In this document: positions 18,843 to 27,339 of the stretch, in pieces
How the letters are laid out: every line of letters starts with the position of its first letter
How positions within the stretch are numbered: the first letter of the stretch is position 1
Origin: Gammaproteobacteria bacterium
Lineage (GTDB): Bacteria; Pseudomonadota; Gammaproteobacteria; S012-40
Direction of reading: 5' to 3'
DNA: 64,000 bases
Assembly: GCA_029881255.1 (NCBI GenBank)
Contig: JAOUMY010000001.1
Coordinates: 682,001 to 746,000, forward strand
Made by a program: the position numbers and the translations under genes
Notes under the pieces: generated by a model
Told to the model about the DNA's origin: nothing
Databases searched by the model: none
What the model saw: the letters and a program-made list of their open reading frames with translations, nothing else

Positions 18843-19331
18843 ATGAAAATTAGATGTTTGTCTGTGGCATTTGCGTTCGTGGCAATATTGTCGCTAGCCG
18901 GCTGCGCTACCAGCATAGTTAAACAGACTCACCCCTTATATGCCGCTCCAAGCGATGCCTATGCCGAAGTGGTCTTTTTTCGCCCTATGCCACGGCGTAC
19001 CCGCGGGGTGGCAGACAATGATGTCACCATAGAAGTGGATAAACAGGAAATGCTCAAATTATCCGCAGGTGAGTATGTAGTGTTGCGTCTGAAGCCCAGT
19101 GAGGTGGAAGTCACCATGCGCAATATGACTTACCTGACCTATCGTGTGATGCCGGAAGAGGTGTATCGTGCGCGCAGAATCAGCTTCGAAGCCAATAAAA
19201 CTTACTATATCCAGGCGATGCTCAAGGTCGAGGAATTTCGTGGCTATTATTTCGTTCCTCAGGTGATAGAAGAGGAGCAGGGGAAGCAAATTGTGCGACA
19301 GCTAAAGCCGGTCACACAACCCGTCGGCTAA
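18843..19331 (+). CDS. Lipoprotein, DUF2846-like
   Basis: The product has about 162 residues from the ATG at 18843, preceded by GGGAGGATG. A lipobox LSLAGC ends a typical signal peptide, so it should be lipidated and held in the cell envelope. The mature part (AEVVFFRPMPRRTRG, then LSAGEYVVLRLKPSEVEV) resembles the DUF2846 beta-sandwich of small proteobacterial lipoproteins. Function unknown. It is followed by a hairpin, so it may be a single-gene unit. Confidence 0.75.
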   Translation: MKIRCLSVAFAFVAILSLAGCATSIVKQTHPLYAAPSDAYAEVVFFRPMPRRTRGVADNDVTIEVDKQEMLKLSAGEYVVLRLKPSEVEVTMRNMTYLTYRVMPEEVYRARRISFEANKTYYIQAMLKVEEFRGYYFVPQVIEEEQGKQIVRQLKPVTQPVG

Positions 19332-19352
19332 TATCCCAAGGTATTTACAATA

Positions 19353-19383
19353 ACATGCCGCCTTGTGCGGCATGTTTCGTTTT
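19353..19383 (+). terminator. Terminator-like hairpin
   Basis: A 9-bp perfect stem (ACATGCCGC/GCGGCATGT) with a 5-base loop is followed by TTCGTTTT. It lies 21 bases after the DUF2846-like lipoprotein gene. The T tract is interrupted, so partial read-through into the next gene is possible. Confidence 0.65.
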
Positions 19384-19398
19384 ACAGGACAGAAAATT

Positions 19399-22251
19399 AT
19401 GTATGTGCGAAGTCGGTGGTTTCTATTTGGTGTGTTTTTACTTGGAGCCTGCACCGGTAATGGCGTGGTCAGGGACGTCAAGATTGAGCCCACGCTGGCA
19501 CGTATGGGACACGCTGATACGATTACTGTCAGCGTAGGTCGCGACGTGGAGCACATCGATATCGCCGTTTTACCTGGTGGACCTTATATAAAATCAGAAT
19601 CTTTGCGTTCGTCCTTGTTACCGTCGCCGTTCTCAAAATTTGGCGCGCGGCTTGAGATAAGCGGGGACGGTTTTGGTCTGGTGGGAAATGACGGTGTAGA
19701 ACGTTATGAATTATCGCATTCACCAAAATTGATTGAGTTCAACCAACAGTCCGTATGTGTCCTCGATGATCAGCAACAGCTCATTCATATCGAACGCGTG
19801 AACAAACAGCGGACAAGCACCACGGTGAAGGCAGGCGCGAGTGCGATAGAAGCGTATGAGCATGGTTGTGTGGTCATGCTTGATCAGCAAAGCCTGGTTC
19901 ACTATTTACCGAATTCCAACAGACTCGTGGAGTCGAGTGAATATCGTCTCGACAATCAGGCGTGGGATATACGGGCAGAAGGACGCAGGCTTCTGGTCGC
20001 CGATGGTCTGACGGGACTAACCGTATTAGATATGCAGTCTGGCAGCCTGGGCTGGGTGAGTAGTTACAATAAGCTAGGCGATGTGCGATTGGTGGCTGGT
20101 GATGGCGAATTCGTCATCGTTGCTGATCAGCATAATACGTTAAGCCTGATTAGTCTGGAGCGGGAAGGTACCGCGCGTTTGATTTCGGATTTTCATCTGC
20201 CGCATCCGGTTTCTGCTCTAGCGCTAAAAGATTTACAGGTATGGGCCGCGTCTGGCGAGCAGGTATACCAAATCGATTTTTCCTCTTTGGGTACACCTGT
20301 CTTGAGCTATCTGGGTGTAAATTTAGGTGGTAGCCGACGTTCCTTCCTCGACGGTGATTTAATCTATGTTGCCGATTGGTTTTCGGGCATGCATATCTAC
20401 GATGTCAGCATCCCGAATGCGCCGCGTTTGGTTTCCAGTCTTCATACGCCTGGTTCTCCCAAAGGCGTCATCGTAAAAGACAATATTGCCTATATCGCTG
20501 ATGACGATCATGGCCTGCAAATCGCTAACGTAAAAAATACGCGACGCCCAGCTATTATCGCCGAGCTTCCGCTGTCTGGTTTGGCGTATACCATGAAATT
20601 GGTCGGCAGCCGTTTATATGTCGCTGCGCATCGCGGTGGCTTGCATATTGTTGATGTAGCAAACCCGGCAAAACCAAAACTATTGGGCACACTTGATACC
20701 GCCGGGAAGTCCTGGGCTGTTCACGTACTGGGTAATCTGGCCTTCGTCGCTGATGATGACAGTGGCGTGTTGGTGGTGGATGTCAGTGAACCTGGAAGCA
20801 TGCGTGTGGTAGAACAATTTTCCCCTGGAGGGCACGCCGAAGATATTGTGATACGCGACAATCTGGCCTATGTGGCGTTTTTCGAACAAGGCTTATTTAT
20901 TCTTGATATCAGTAATCCTCGGCATATACGTCAACTGGCGCATTTACCAACGCCGGGTAATGCACGTGGCATCCAGCTCGATGGTGATACGCTGTATCTT
21001 GCTTCTTGGGAAGCCGGTCTACAGGTGGTCGATATCGCGTCGCCCCATAAGCCGCGCATTGTTGGGCATTATGACACCAAGGGCGATTTATGGGGTCTGG
21101 AGCAGCGCACCGGTATCGTGTACGGACTGGACTGGTGGGGTGGCTTAAAAATCATAGATGTCACTCAGCGTGAGACGCCACGTTTGATAGGGCAGTATCA
21201 AAACGCTGGAAAGATACACCACATCGCAAAACAAAATAACTATCTCTATCTTGCCGCTAGCCAACGCGGCTTACAGGTGTTTGACGGTAAGAATCCCCTG
21301 AATCCGGTTTGGGCAACAGGTGTGGACGTTGATGGTAGTGCACGAGATGTTCTTATTCGAGGAGATACGGCTTATGTGGCTGTGGCGGAATTGGGCGTTG
21401 CCTTAGTGGATATCAGTAATCCCTTTCATGCACGTTGGAAGGGGCGTGTTGAATTGCCGCGGGGTGTGGATATTCTCGCGGGTTATAAAGACTTTATACT
21501 TGCGGGAAAAACTGGTGAGAGTCTTGAGTTGCTTTCAATAGATAAGCAAGGCGAACTACAGCTTACCGATTATATTTCGCTAAAGCCCAAATTATTAGCG
21601 GTTGTAGAAGATGGATTTCTAATTGTAGATACCAATGGGGATCTGTTTTTACTCTGTGATTTAGATCGGCACTCATCAGCTTTGCGCAAGTTGAGAAGTC
21701 TCGGTCGACATGTTGAACGGGTGGCTGTTGGTGGAAGCCATCTGTTTGCCTATACCAGCGACAAACAAATACAACGCTATGTTTTACCCAATGTCGATGT
21801 ATTGACTGATACTGTTCAATTGGAGCAAGCAGCCGATGGCCTGGCTTTTTTTGAAGGGCGGTTGTTTGTTTCGCGACACCAAAACGGGGTGTTGGTGATT
21901 AATTACTCTGGATCAAAGCCGCTCATAGAAATGGAATATGCGGCAACCCACTCCATAGAGCAGGCATTGATCACTGAAGAGGCAATTTTTCTTGCGGGGG
22001 AAAACATTATTGTTTCCGGCGAAAGACTGCCGGGTTTTTCCGTTTCCAAAGCCAATGGGAAAGTCCAGATTACGCTTTCACCTGATATGCCTATGGGTTC
22101 GTACGACTTACGCCTTACCGAAAACGGCGTGCAGACCCATGTGCGAAATGCCTTCGAAGTGGGGTTCAAAAAGCCGGCTAAATCTCACTTTACGCTTGAA
22201 GATTTGAAGAAGAAAATGCAGCAAGGTAATTTTGAAGGTAAGGCGCCTTAG
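19399..22251 (+). CDS. Large LVIVD-repeat beta-propeller lipoprotein
   Basis: The 950-residue protein starts at the ATG at 19399 (MYVRSRWFLFG), chosen because an earlier start would sit inside the terminator hairpin. A lipobox FLLGAC closes the signal peptide. The body is a long run of LVIVD-type repeats, each with AYVADD/AYIADD followed about 10 residues later by LHIVDVANPAKPKLLG-like sequence (for example near residues 325-345, 370-390, 412-440, 455-480, 500-520, 540-565). This predicts one or two beta-propellers on the cell surface or in the periplasm. The last 90 residues (VSGERLPGFSVSKANGKVQ onward) look like a small Ig/IPT-like domain with a charged tail. Partner and ligand are unknown. 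Confidence 0.85.
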   Translation: MYVRSRWFLFGVFLLGACTGNGVVRDVKIEPTLARMGHADTITVSVGRDVEHIDIAVLPGGPYIKSESLRSSLLPSPFSKFGARLEISGDGFGLVGNDGVERYELSHSPKLIEFNQQSVCVLDDQQQLIHIERVNKQRTSTTVKAGASAIEAYEHGCVVMLDQQSLVHYLPNSNRLVESSEYRLDNQAWDIRAEGRRLLVADGLTGLTVLDMQSGSLGWVSSYNKLGDVRLVAGDGEFVIVADQHNTLSLISLEREGTARLISDFHLPHPVSALALKDLQVWAASGEQVYQIDFSSLGTPVLSYLGVNLGGSRRSFLDGDLIYVADWFSGMHIYDVSIPNAPRLVSSLHTPGSPKGVIVKDNIAYIADDDHGLQIANVKNTRRPAIIAELPLSGLAYTMKLVGSRLYVAAHRGGLHIVDVANPAKPKLLGTLDTAGKSWAVHVLGNLAFVADDDSGVLVVDVSEPGSMRVVEQFSPGGHAEDIVIRDNLAYVAFFEQGLFILDISNPRHIRQLAHLPTPGNARGIQLDGDTLYLASWEAGLQVVDIASPHKPRIVGHYDTKGDLWGLEQRTGIVYGLDWWGGLKIIDVTQRETPRLIGQYQNAGKIHHIAKQNNYLYLAASQRGLQVFDGKNPLNPVWATGVDVDGSARDVLIRGDTAYVAVAELGVALVDISNPFHARWKGRVELPRGVDILAGYKDFILAGKTGESLELLSIDKQGELQLTDYISLKPKLLAVVEDGFLIVDTNGDLFLLCDLDRHSSALRKLRSLGRHVERVAVGGSHLFAYTSDKQIQRYVLPNVDVLTDTVQLEQAADGLAFFEGRLFVSRHQNGVLVINYSGSKPLIEMEYAATHSIEQALITEEAIFLAGENIIVSGERLPGFSVSKANGKVQITLSPDMPMGSYDLRLTENGVQTHVRNAFEVGFKKPAKSHFTLEDLKKKMQQGNFEGKAP

Positions 22252-22388
22252 GGATTTTGTCCGCTAGACCACAATGAATAGTATCTGTCGAAAATTTTTT
22301 CGGCATATTTAGTGCATTAATGGGGCATACCCAAACCGGAATCCTGACCGTGTTTGCATTGAAACAGAAAATTGTGGGAGCCATAAGC

Positions 22389-23558
22389 GTGACAGACGAA
22401 AAGGTCGGTGCACCTCTGACTTTCGCCAAAGACGCACCCACAGATCTGTATACTGAGAACCAACGTCTCAAACGGCAATTACGTGCCTACCTATCCAAGG
22501 CCAGACAGAACGAAGAAAAGTTTTTGCGCCTACAAACGCTGGAACTCCAGCTTATTAGCTGTACTTCCCTAAAAGATTTGATCCACACTGTTACCCATGA
22601 TTACCGATTGGCCTCAAATTTAGAGAAGGCCACACTGGTGCTTTACGATCCCGAATACGAATTGCGTAGAATTCTTGAAGAAGATGGCGTCGATCACGAG
22701 CGTCATCACGACTTGTTGTTTACTGAAAACCTCAATGATCTAAAAGCACTGTTTGGCGACGCGAGACGTCCTTACCTTGGTAGTTACAACTCACTCGTAC
22801 ATGGTCATATGTTTAAGATAGACGATAACGGTTTGGAAAGTATTGCTGTATTGCCTTTGGCGATACGTGGGCGCCTGATAGGCTCACTAAACCTTGGAAG
22901 CTACCATTTGGGCCGTTTTGTACAGGGTACGGCGAGTGACTTTCTTGAGCGTCTAGCTAATATTGTCGCGGTATGTTTGCTTAACGTAAAAAATCACGAG
23001 CAGCTGAAGAAGATCGGTCTTACCGATGTGTTGACGGGCCTGAATAATAGGCGCTTTTTTGATCAGCGCTTATTGGAGGAAGTGGCGTCTGTGCAACGCA
23101 ATCAGGCGCCTTTGTCTTGCTTGTTTTTCGATATTGACTTCTTCAAGAAAGTAAATGATGTGTATGGACATCAGGCCGGTGATATTGTTTTGCGAGAAGT
23201 GGCCGCAATTATTCGCCAAAACCTGCGTGCGACCGACGTTATAGCTCGTTTTGGTGGAGAAGAGTTTGCTGCCTTGCTCCCTCATACCGACGCCAATATT
23301 GGTATGGAAATCGCCGATCGCATCAGGGCAAGTATCGCCAATAGGCAATTTGATATTGGTGAAAACGAATGGCTCGAGCTTACAATATCAATAGGGATGT
23401 CGACTTTGAAAGATGCGGATATCGGTACAGCGCCAAAATATCTTGGAGAAAAGCTGATTCAACGTGCAGATGAAAATTTATACAAGGCGAAATCCAGTGG
23501 CAGAAACCGGGTAATCGGCGATATTCCCAATCCACAACTGGACTTTGATGGGTTATAA
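22389..23558 (+). CDS. Diguanylate cyclase with N-terminal DUF484/GAF-like sensor
   Basis: The product has about 389 residues. I choose the GTG at 22389, with GTGGGAGCC just upstream, over the ATG at 22320, which has no ribosome site. An N-terminal coiled segment (TENQRLKRQLRAYLSKARQ) leads into a DUF484/GAF-like domain (about 50-210). The GGDEF domain follows, with an intact active site ARFGGEEFAALLP (about 300) and an inhibitory I-site RATD five residues upstream. It should make c-di-GMP from two GTP, with product inhibition. No membrane helices. It shares a bidirectional terminator with the HU gene. Confidence 0.93.
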   Translation: MTDEKVGAPLTFAKDAPTDLYTENQRLKRQLRAYLSKARQNEEKFLRLQTLELQLISCTSLKDLIHTVTHDYRLASNLEKATLVLYDPEYELRRILEEDGVDHERHHDLLFTENLNDLKALFGDARRPYLGSYNSLVHGHMFKIDDNGLESIAVLPLAIRGRLIGSLNLGSYHLGRFVQGTASDFLERLANIVAVCLLNVKNHEQLKKIGLTDVLTGLNNRRFFDQRLLEEVASVQRNQAPLSCLFFDIDFFKKVNDVYGHQAGDIVLREVAAIIRQNLRATDVIARFGGEEFAALLPHTDANIGMEIADRIRASIANRQFDIGENEWLELTISIGMSTLKDADIGTAPKYLGEKLIQRADENLYKAKSSGRNRVIGDIPNPQLDFDGL

Positions 23559-23584
23559 AAAAAGGGGGCTAGGCCCCCTTTTCA
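23558..23584. terminator. Bidirectional rho-independent terminator
   Basis: A GGGGGC/GCCCCC stem with a TAG loop is flanked by an A run on the left and a T run on the right, so it works in both directions. It lies between the stops of the convergent diguanylate cyclase and HU-like genes. Confidence 0.92.
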
Positions 23585-23588
23585 ATAT

Positions 23589-24059
23589 TTACTTCACGAT
23601 TTCTTTCATCGCCTTGAGTGGCAGGATCTTTACGACCTTGGTTGCCGGCTTGGCTTTGAACATCATCTCTTCGCCAGTGAATGGGTTGACACCTTTGCGG
23701 GCCTTACGAGCCGGCTTGGTAATCACCTTCACCTTAAACATGCCCGGCATGACAAAAAGTCCAACCGAATTACGCTTAATGTGACGATTAATAATATTGC
23801 TATACGCGTCCAGTACGCCGGAAACATCCTTGCGACTCATGCCTGTCTCATCTGCAATTTGTGCATACATTTGAGACTTGGTCATCTTTTCCTTGACCGG
23901 GCCTGTTTCCATTTTCACCGGTGCTGCCTTAACTGTCTTAGTAGCAGCTACCTTTTTCGATGTTGCCTTTTTGGCAGATGCTTTTTTGCTTACTGCTTTT
24001 TTAGCAGTCGCCTTTTTCGCACTTGCCTTCTTTTTGCCAGCCTTTTTCTTTGCCGCCAT
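23589..24059 (-). CDS. HU-family DNA-binding protein with lysine-rich N-terminal tail
   Basis: The 156-residue protein has two parts. Residues about 1-55 are a low-complexity tail of Lys and Ala with repeated KKA and SKKA units, like the tails of eukaryotic H1 or of PhaF/AlgP-type proteins. Residues about 60-156 form an HU/IHF-like domain (MTKSQMYAQIADETGMSR at its start, FVMPGMFKVKVITKPARKAR, GVNPFTGEEMMFKAKPA), including the Pro-containing DNA-wrapping arm. It should bind and bend DNA in the nucleoid. It is divergent from the ankyrin gene at 24239 and convergent with the diguanylate cyclase. Confidence 0.9.
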   Translation of the reverse strand: MAAKKKAGKKKASAKKATAKKAVSKKASAKKATSKKVAATKTVKAAPVKMETGPVKEKMTKSQMYAQIADETGMSRKDVSGVLDAYSNIINRHIKRNSVGLFVMPGMFKVKVITKPARKARKGVNPFTGEEMMFKAKPATKVVKILPLKAMKEIVK

Positions 24060-24238
24060 TATCCACTCCTATGCTGTAGAAAAGCCATATTCGTTAATGG
24101 AAAACTACATTTCCCGGTAACGAAGCGTATATCGTGTTGTTAAAAAAATCTATAGTATTTATTCATTAATTAGTAAAAAATGTGCAAAAATCACTTTTTT
24201 TACGCAAGTTTCTAACACAAGCGGGGTAACGCATTTCA

Positions 24239-24982
24239 ATGAATCCATTTAATCGCATGCAAAACGTTTTAGTTGTATTAATCGTTAGCGTGATGACCGC
24301 CTGTGCAGGTGATACCTACTCAGAATTACAGCTTGCGGCGGCACGCGGACAAACAGACCGGGTAGCGGTGATGCTTGATAAAGGCGCCGATGTTAACGAC
24401 TACAACAAGCACGGACGTACCGCTCTGATGATGGCTTCGGCGTCAGGACATAACGACACTGTAGCGTTATTGTTAAAGCGAAATGCATTTATCAACGCGC
24501 AGGATGTTGATGGCATGACGCCATTGATCGAGGCTGCCGCCAGCGGTCATGACAAAACCATCACGCTGTTGCTCGAGAATGATGCTGATATCAATATCAC
24601 TAATAAATATGGTGCAACCGCGCTGACAAACGCAGTATTTTTCAGTCATGTCGATGCAGTAAAAGCCCTGCTTTCGGCGAAGACGCGTTTAAGCGAGGAA
24701 ACTACTGAGAACGCATTTCTCATCGCCGCTGGTTTAGGCAATCTTCAGATGCTTACTGACTTGCTCGATTATGGCGTGAATATCAACTCGCGTGGAAAGA
24801 AGGGACGAACAGCCTTAATGGCAGCTACGACTTTTGAACACGAAGATGCAGTTCAGTTGTTAATCAGCAAGGGTGCTGATCTCAGCATACGGGATATCGA
24901 AGGCCAAACCGCTTTGGAAATCGCAAAAGAAAACGATCTGAAAAACATCGTTGCTCAACTCTCCAGTGTACGAAAAAAGTGA
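24239..24982 (+). CDS. Ankyrin-repeat protein, probable lipoprotein
   Basis: The 247-residue protein begins with a hydrophobic stretch ending SVMTAC, a plausible lipobox, so it is likely exported and lipidated. About six ankyrin repeats follow (LDKGADVNDYNKHGRTALMMAS, quoted in part, near residue 45; NDADINITNKYGATALTNAV near 118; SKGADLSIRDIEGQTALEIA near 210). Ankyrin repeats bind protein partners. The fourth repeat region is degenerate. Its TGA overlaps the GTG start of yjbQ, so the two are coupled. Confidence 0.88.
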   Translation: MNPFNRMQNVLVVLIVSVMTACAGDTYSELQLAAARGQTDRVAVMLDKGADVNDYNKHGRTALMMASASGHNDTVALLLKRNAFINAQDVDGMTPLIEAAASGHDKTITLLLENDADINITNKYGATALTNAVFFSHVDAVKALLSAKTRLSEETTENAFLIAAGLGNLQMLTDLLDYGVNINSRGKKGRTALMAATTFEHEDAVQLLISKGADLSIRDIEGQTALEIAKENDLKNIVAQLSSVRKK

Positions 24983-25383
24983 ACAGAAAGCTGACGATTG
25001 AGAGTCGTAAGCAAGGCTTGACGGAATTTACTCGAGAAGTTGAGGCGATTATCGGTGAGAATCCTGTTCGCGACGGTTTGTGTACGCTATTTATTCGGCA
25101 TACCTCTGCCAGTTTAATCATTCAGGAAAACGCCGATCCGTCGGCGCGACATGATTTAGAAAAATGGTTAAACCGCCTGGTGCCTGAGAACGACGCGCTT
25201 TATACGCATACGCTTGAAGGCGTAGACGATATGCCTGCACATATAAAATCAGTGCTGACAGCGACGTCTTTGTCTATTCCGATAATTGAACACCGTCTAG
25301 CCTTGGGAACTTGGCAGGGAATTTATCTGTGGGAGCATCGTCACGGCATTAACAGACGTGAGGTGATAGTCAACATCAGCTGA
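24979..25383 (+). CDS. yjbQ: YjbQ/UPF0047 family protein
   Basis: This 134-residue protein of the UPF0047 family carries the conserved LFIRHTSASLIIQENADP (about 35-52) and GTWQGIYLWEHR (about 112-123) blocks with their histidines. E. coli YjbQ has been reported to have weak thiamine-phosphate synthase activity, but the physiological role is unsettled. The start is a GTG that overlaps the stop of the ankyrin gene. Its stop TGA directly abuts the stop of the convergent cytochrome gene (TGATCA). Confidence 0.9.
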   Translation: MNRKLTIESRKQGLTEFTREVEAIIGENPVRDGLCTLFIRHTSASLIIQENADPSARHDLEKWLNRLVPENDALYTHTLEGVDDMPAHIKSVLTATSLSIPIIEHRLALGTWQGIYLWEHRHGINRREVIVNIS

Positions 25384-26055
25384 TCACTGCGGGCGTTTCG
25401 ATTCCTGTTGAGATGCAGGGAAAGGGTTGTCATTATCTCTCCACCACGCCGCTGGTGATCCTTCATGGGGAACACTATGACAGCGTTCGCAGGTCCATAG
25501 AGCAAATGCTACCTTGTCATGGCAACGACCACAGTACTGCCCGGCGATGATGGCGTCCATTCCAATTTTAGGATTGCCGCCTCTTTGGGGAACAAATATC
25601 GCTGGATGGCAATTTGAACAATCCAGCCAGCGTGTGTGCGCCAGATGAGGGAATCGCACCCATGGCATTTGGGCAGTGTCCTTAAACACGATGTCCATGT
25701 CCATAATGTTCATCTGGTCTGCGCCGGTAAGACTCATGCGAGGGTTGATGGTGCCCTCGTCAATAGCCTTGACCCAATTTACTCCGCCGCGACGGTCGGC
25801 GGGGAATTCTTTCATCGCAGTGGCGGGCTCTTGCAGTTGCTTGAGTGCGTCATTGCCATTATCGTGTATGCCATCGACAGTTAAACCGGAAAATACGGGT
25901 TGATTAACGAATACGCGCGTGTCGTCTTCCTCGTAGGTGCTGACTTTCCCTCGTACCGTGTAATCTGCGCCACCTCTACTGAACGAGCACGACGATATAA
26001 CTGTGCTGACGATAAGCACTGTAAGGATTAAGGCAAAAAGCCCTTTCATTCGCAT
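25384..26055 (-). CDS. Triheme c7-type cytochrome, probable lipoprotein
   Basis: The protein has about 223 residues from the ATG at 26055, with GGGGGG close upstream. A signal segment ends VISSC, a good lipobox. The C-terminal 90 residues contain three CxxCH heme sites (CSNCH, CGRCH, CERCH) in the order and context of the c7-type triheme domain: FPHLAHTRWLDCSNCHPAIF, then GQYCGRCHDKVAF, then WTCERCHSVPH. The FPHLAH histidines likely serve as distal ligands. Residues about 30-130 show no recognised fold. Such cytochromes carry electrons across the periplasm or at the outer membrane. It follows the second ankyrin gene by 21 bases on the same strand. Confidence 0.9.
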   Translation of the reverse strand: MRMKGLFALILTVLIVSTVISSCSFSRGGADYTVRGKVSTYEEDDTRVFVNQPVFSGLTVDGIHDNGNDALKQLQEPATAMKEFPADRRGGVNWVKAIDEGTINPRMSLTGADQMNIMDMDIVFKDTAQMPWVRFPHLAHTRWLDCSNCHPAIFVPQRGGNPKIGMDAIIAGQYCGRCHDKVAFALWTCERCHSVPHEGSPAAWWRDNDNPFPASQQESKRPQ

Positions 26056-26076
26056 TTTCCCCCCTTTACACACAAA

Positions 26077-26610
26077 TCAGGGCCTTGCTCCCGCTGTCTG
26101 TAAAATATGCGTTAGTTCTGTGTAATCTTCTGATATGGCGATCATTAGCGGCGTGCGGCCATCTTTCGTTCTTGCCTGCACATCGGCGCCGCGGTCCAAT
26201 AGCAATGACACGGTATCCTGATTGTTTCTTTGTACCGCCCACAACAGCGGTGTCCAACCATCTTTCGTTTTTGCGTCGAGTTCGGCGTTATTTTCCAAAA
26301 GTATGCTTGCGATTTTTGTATACCCTTTTTGCGCGGCTCGCGTCAATGGGGTCCAGCCTTTCTCATCACTCGCATTAACATCGGCACCGTTGTTCAATAA
26401 AGTCATTACAACTTTTTCATCGTTTTGCCGTACCGCGTGCATTAAAGCGGTCCAGCGGTAATTATTCTTTTCATTCACATCGTGCCCGGCTTGTATCAGT
26501 GACTCTACCTGCGTTGTGTCCCCTTGTATAACGGCTTTCATCAGCGGCGTATTCCCGTCGCAGCCGGACAAGGTGACGATTAGTGTAATGATAAAGATAG
26601 TGAGGCGCAT
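26077..26610 (-). CDS. Ankyrin-repeat lipoprotein
   Basis: The 177-residue product starts at the ATG at 26610 and has a clear lipobox TLSGC after a hydrophobic segment. Four to five canonical ankyrin repeats fill the rest: NEKNNYRWTALMHAVRQ, NASDEKGWTPLTRAAQ, DAKTKDGWTPLLWAVQ, QARTKDGRTPLMIAIS. It is more regular than the ankyrin protein at 24239. It lies 21 bases upstream of the triheme cytochrome gene, so the two are probably co-expressed and both are in the envelope. A scaffold or partner role for the cytochrome is an inference only. Confidence 0.88.
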   Translation of the reverse strand: MRLTIFIITLIVTLSGCDGNTPLMKAVIQGDTTQVESLIQAGHDVNEKNNYRWTALMHAVRQNDEKVVMTLLNNGADVNASDEKGWTPLTRAAQKGYTKIASILLENNAELDAKTKDGWTPLLWAVQRNNQDTVSLLLDRGADVQARTKDGRTPLMIAISEDYTELTHILQTAGARP

Positions 26611-26685
26611 GGCTATATTCGTATCGAAAAAAAGCCACATATTAGCACGGCTTAAGGAGAAATCGAGTTCAAAAGGTATTGAATT

Positions 26686-26716
26686 GACGCCGGTGTTCCT
26701 AAGAACTGCCGGCGTC
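26686..26716. repeat. Inverted repeat, hairpin without T tract
   Basis: GACGCCGG and CCGGCGTC pair perfectly around a smaller GTTC/GAAC stem with a CTAA loop. It lies between the genes at 26739 and 26610. There is no adjacent T run on either strand, so it may be an mRNA stability or rho-dependent element rather than an intrinsic terminator. Confidence 0.55.
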
Positions 26717-26738
26717 CCTCCCCCCTTGAAAACCGATT

Positions 26739-27281
26739 TTATTCGCTGGAGCTAAGTTGAACGTTATGCGAAGGCTCGACGTGGTTGACGTGCTCCAGAA
26801 CTTCGAGTAATTCAGCCTTTACCCGTGCCAGGAGATCTGTGTTGCCTGATATTTTGTACTCTTTCAGCAGTAGATATGCTGTTGCAGGATGGATAACGGC
26901 GTCCATAAGGCTCATCATTGGACCAAAATGATCTATTTTGTCCGGATCAATTCCTTTTGACTTTAGGAACTCGCCACCATGCCAGAGTGTCTCGATTTGA
27001 TCCAGGGTCAGTGACTTCATGCCTTCAGCGTTTAAAATTGTGAGCTGAAGTGGCGTACCGCCCTGAGGGTTGCTTTGTAGGTAGCTAACGCCTCCTTCAA
27101 TGCCAACCACCATCAATTCTTCCTGGGCGGCGATCATGGCATCAATGTCTCCCACTACACCCATATTCATCTGACGTATGGTGTTGTTAGCGAGACTCCG
27201 GTACGTATCCACGTCTAACGCATATGCCGAACATGATAAAGTGGTGAGCAAGAAAGCCACGAACCTAAGCGTATGTTTCAT
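26739..27281 (-). CDS. Secreted protein of unknown function
   Basis: The 180-residue product starts at the ATG at 27281 with GGGGATGGGAA upstream. It has a signal peptide ending near CSAYA, then a mostly helical mature region with no cysteines and no motif I recognise. It includes EGGVSYLQSNPQGGTPLQL (about 75-93), which faintly resembles an ankyrin-type turn, and ends in a polar tail. It is 58 bases downstream of the secreted protein gene at 27340 on the same strand. Confidence 0.6.
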   Translation of the reverse strand: MKHTLRFVAFLLTTLSCSAYALDVDTYRSLANNTIRQMNMGVVGDIDAMIAAQEELMVVGIEGGVSYLQSNPQGGTPLQLTILNAEGMKSLTLDQIETLWHGGEFLKSKGIDPDKIDHFGPMMSLMDAVIHPATAYLLLKEYKISGNTDLLARVKAELLEVLEHVNHVEPSHNVQLSSSE

Positions 27282-27339
27282 TTCCCATCCCCAATTTTTG
27301 CCGGCATTTTCCGTAATAGCCACTTAAGTGGCTATTAAA

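Noticed and set aside
23781..24143. A 120-codon plus-strand frame rich in Cys, Phe and Leu
   Set aside because: It is the antisense reading of the Lys/Ala tail of the HU-like gene; the composition is an artefact.
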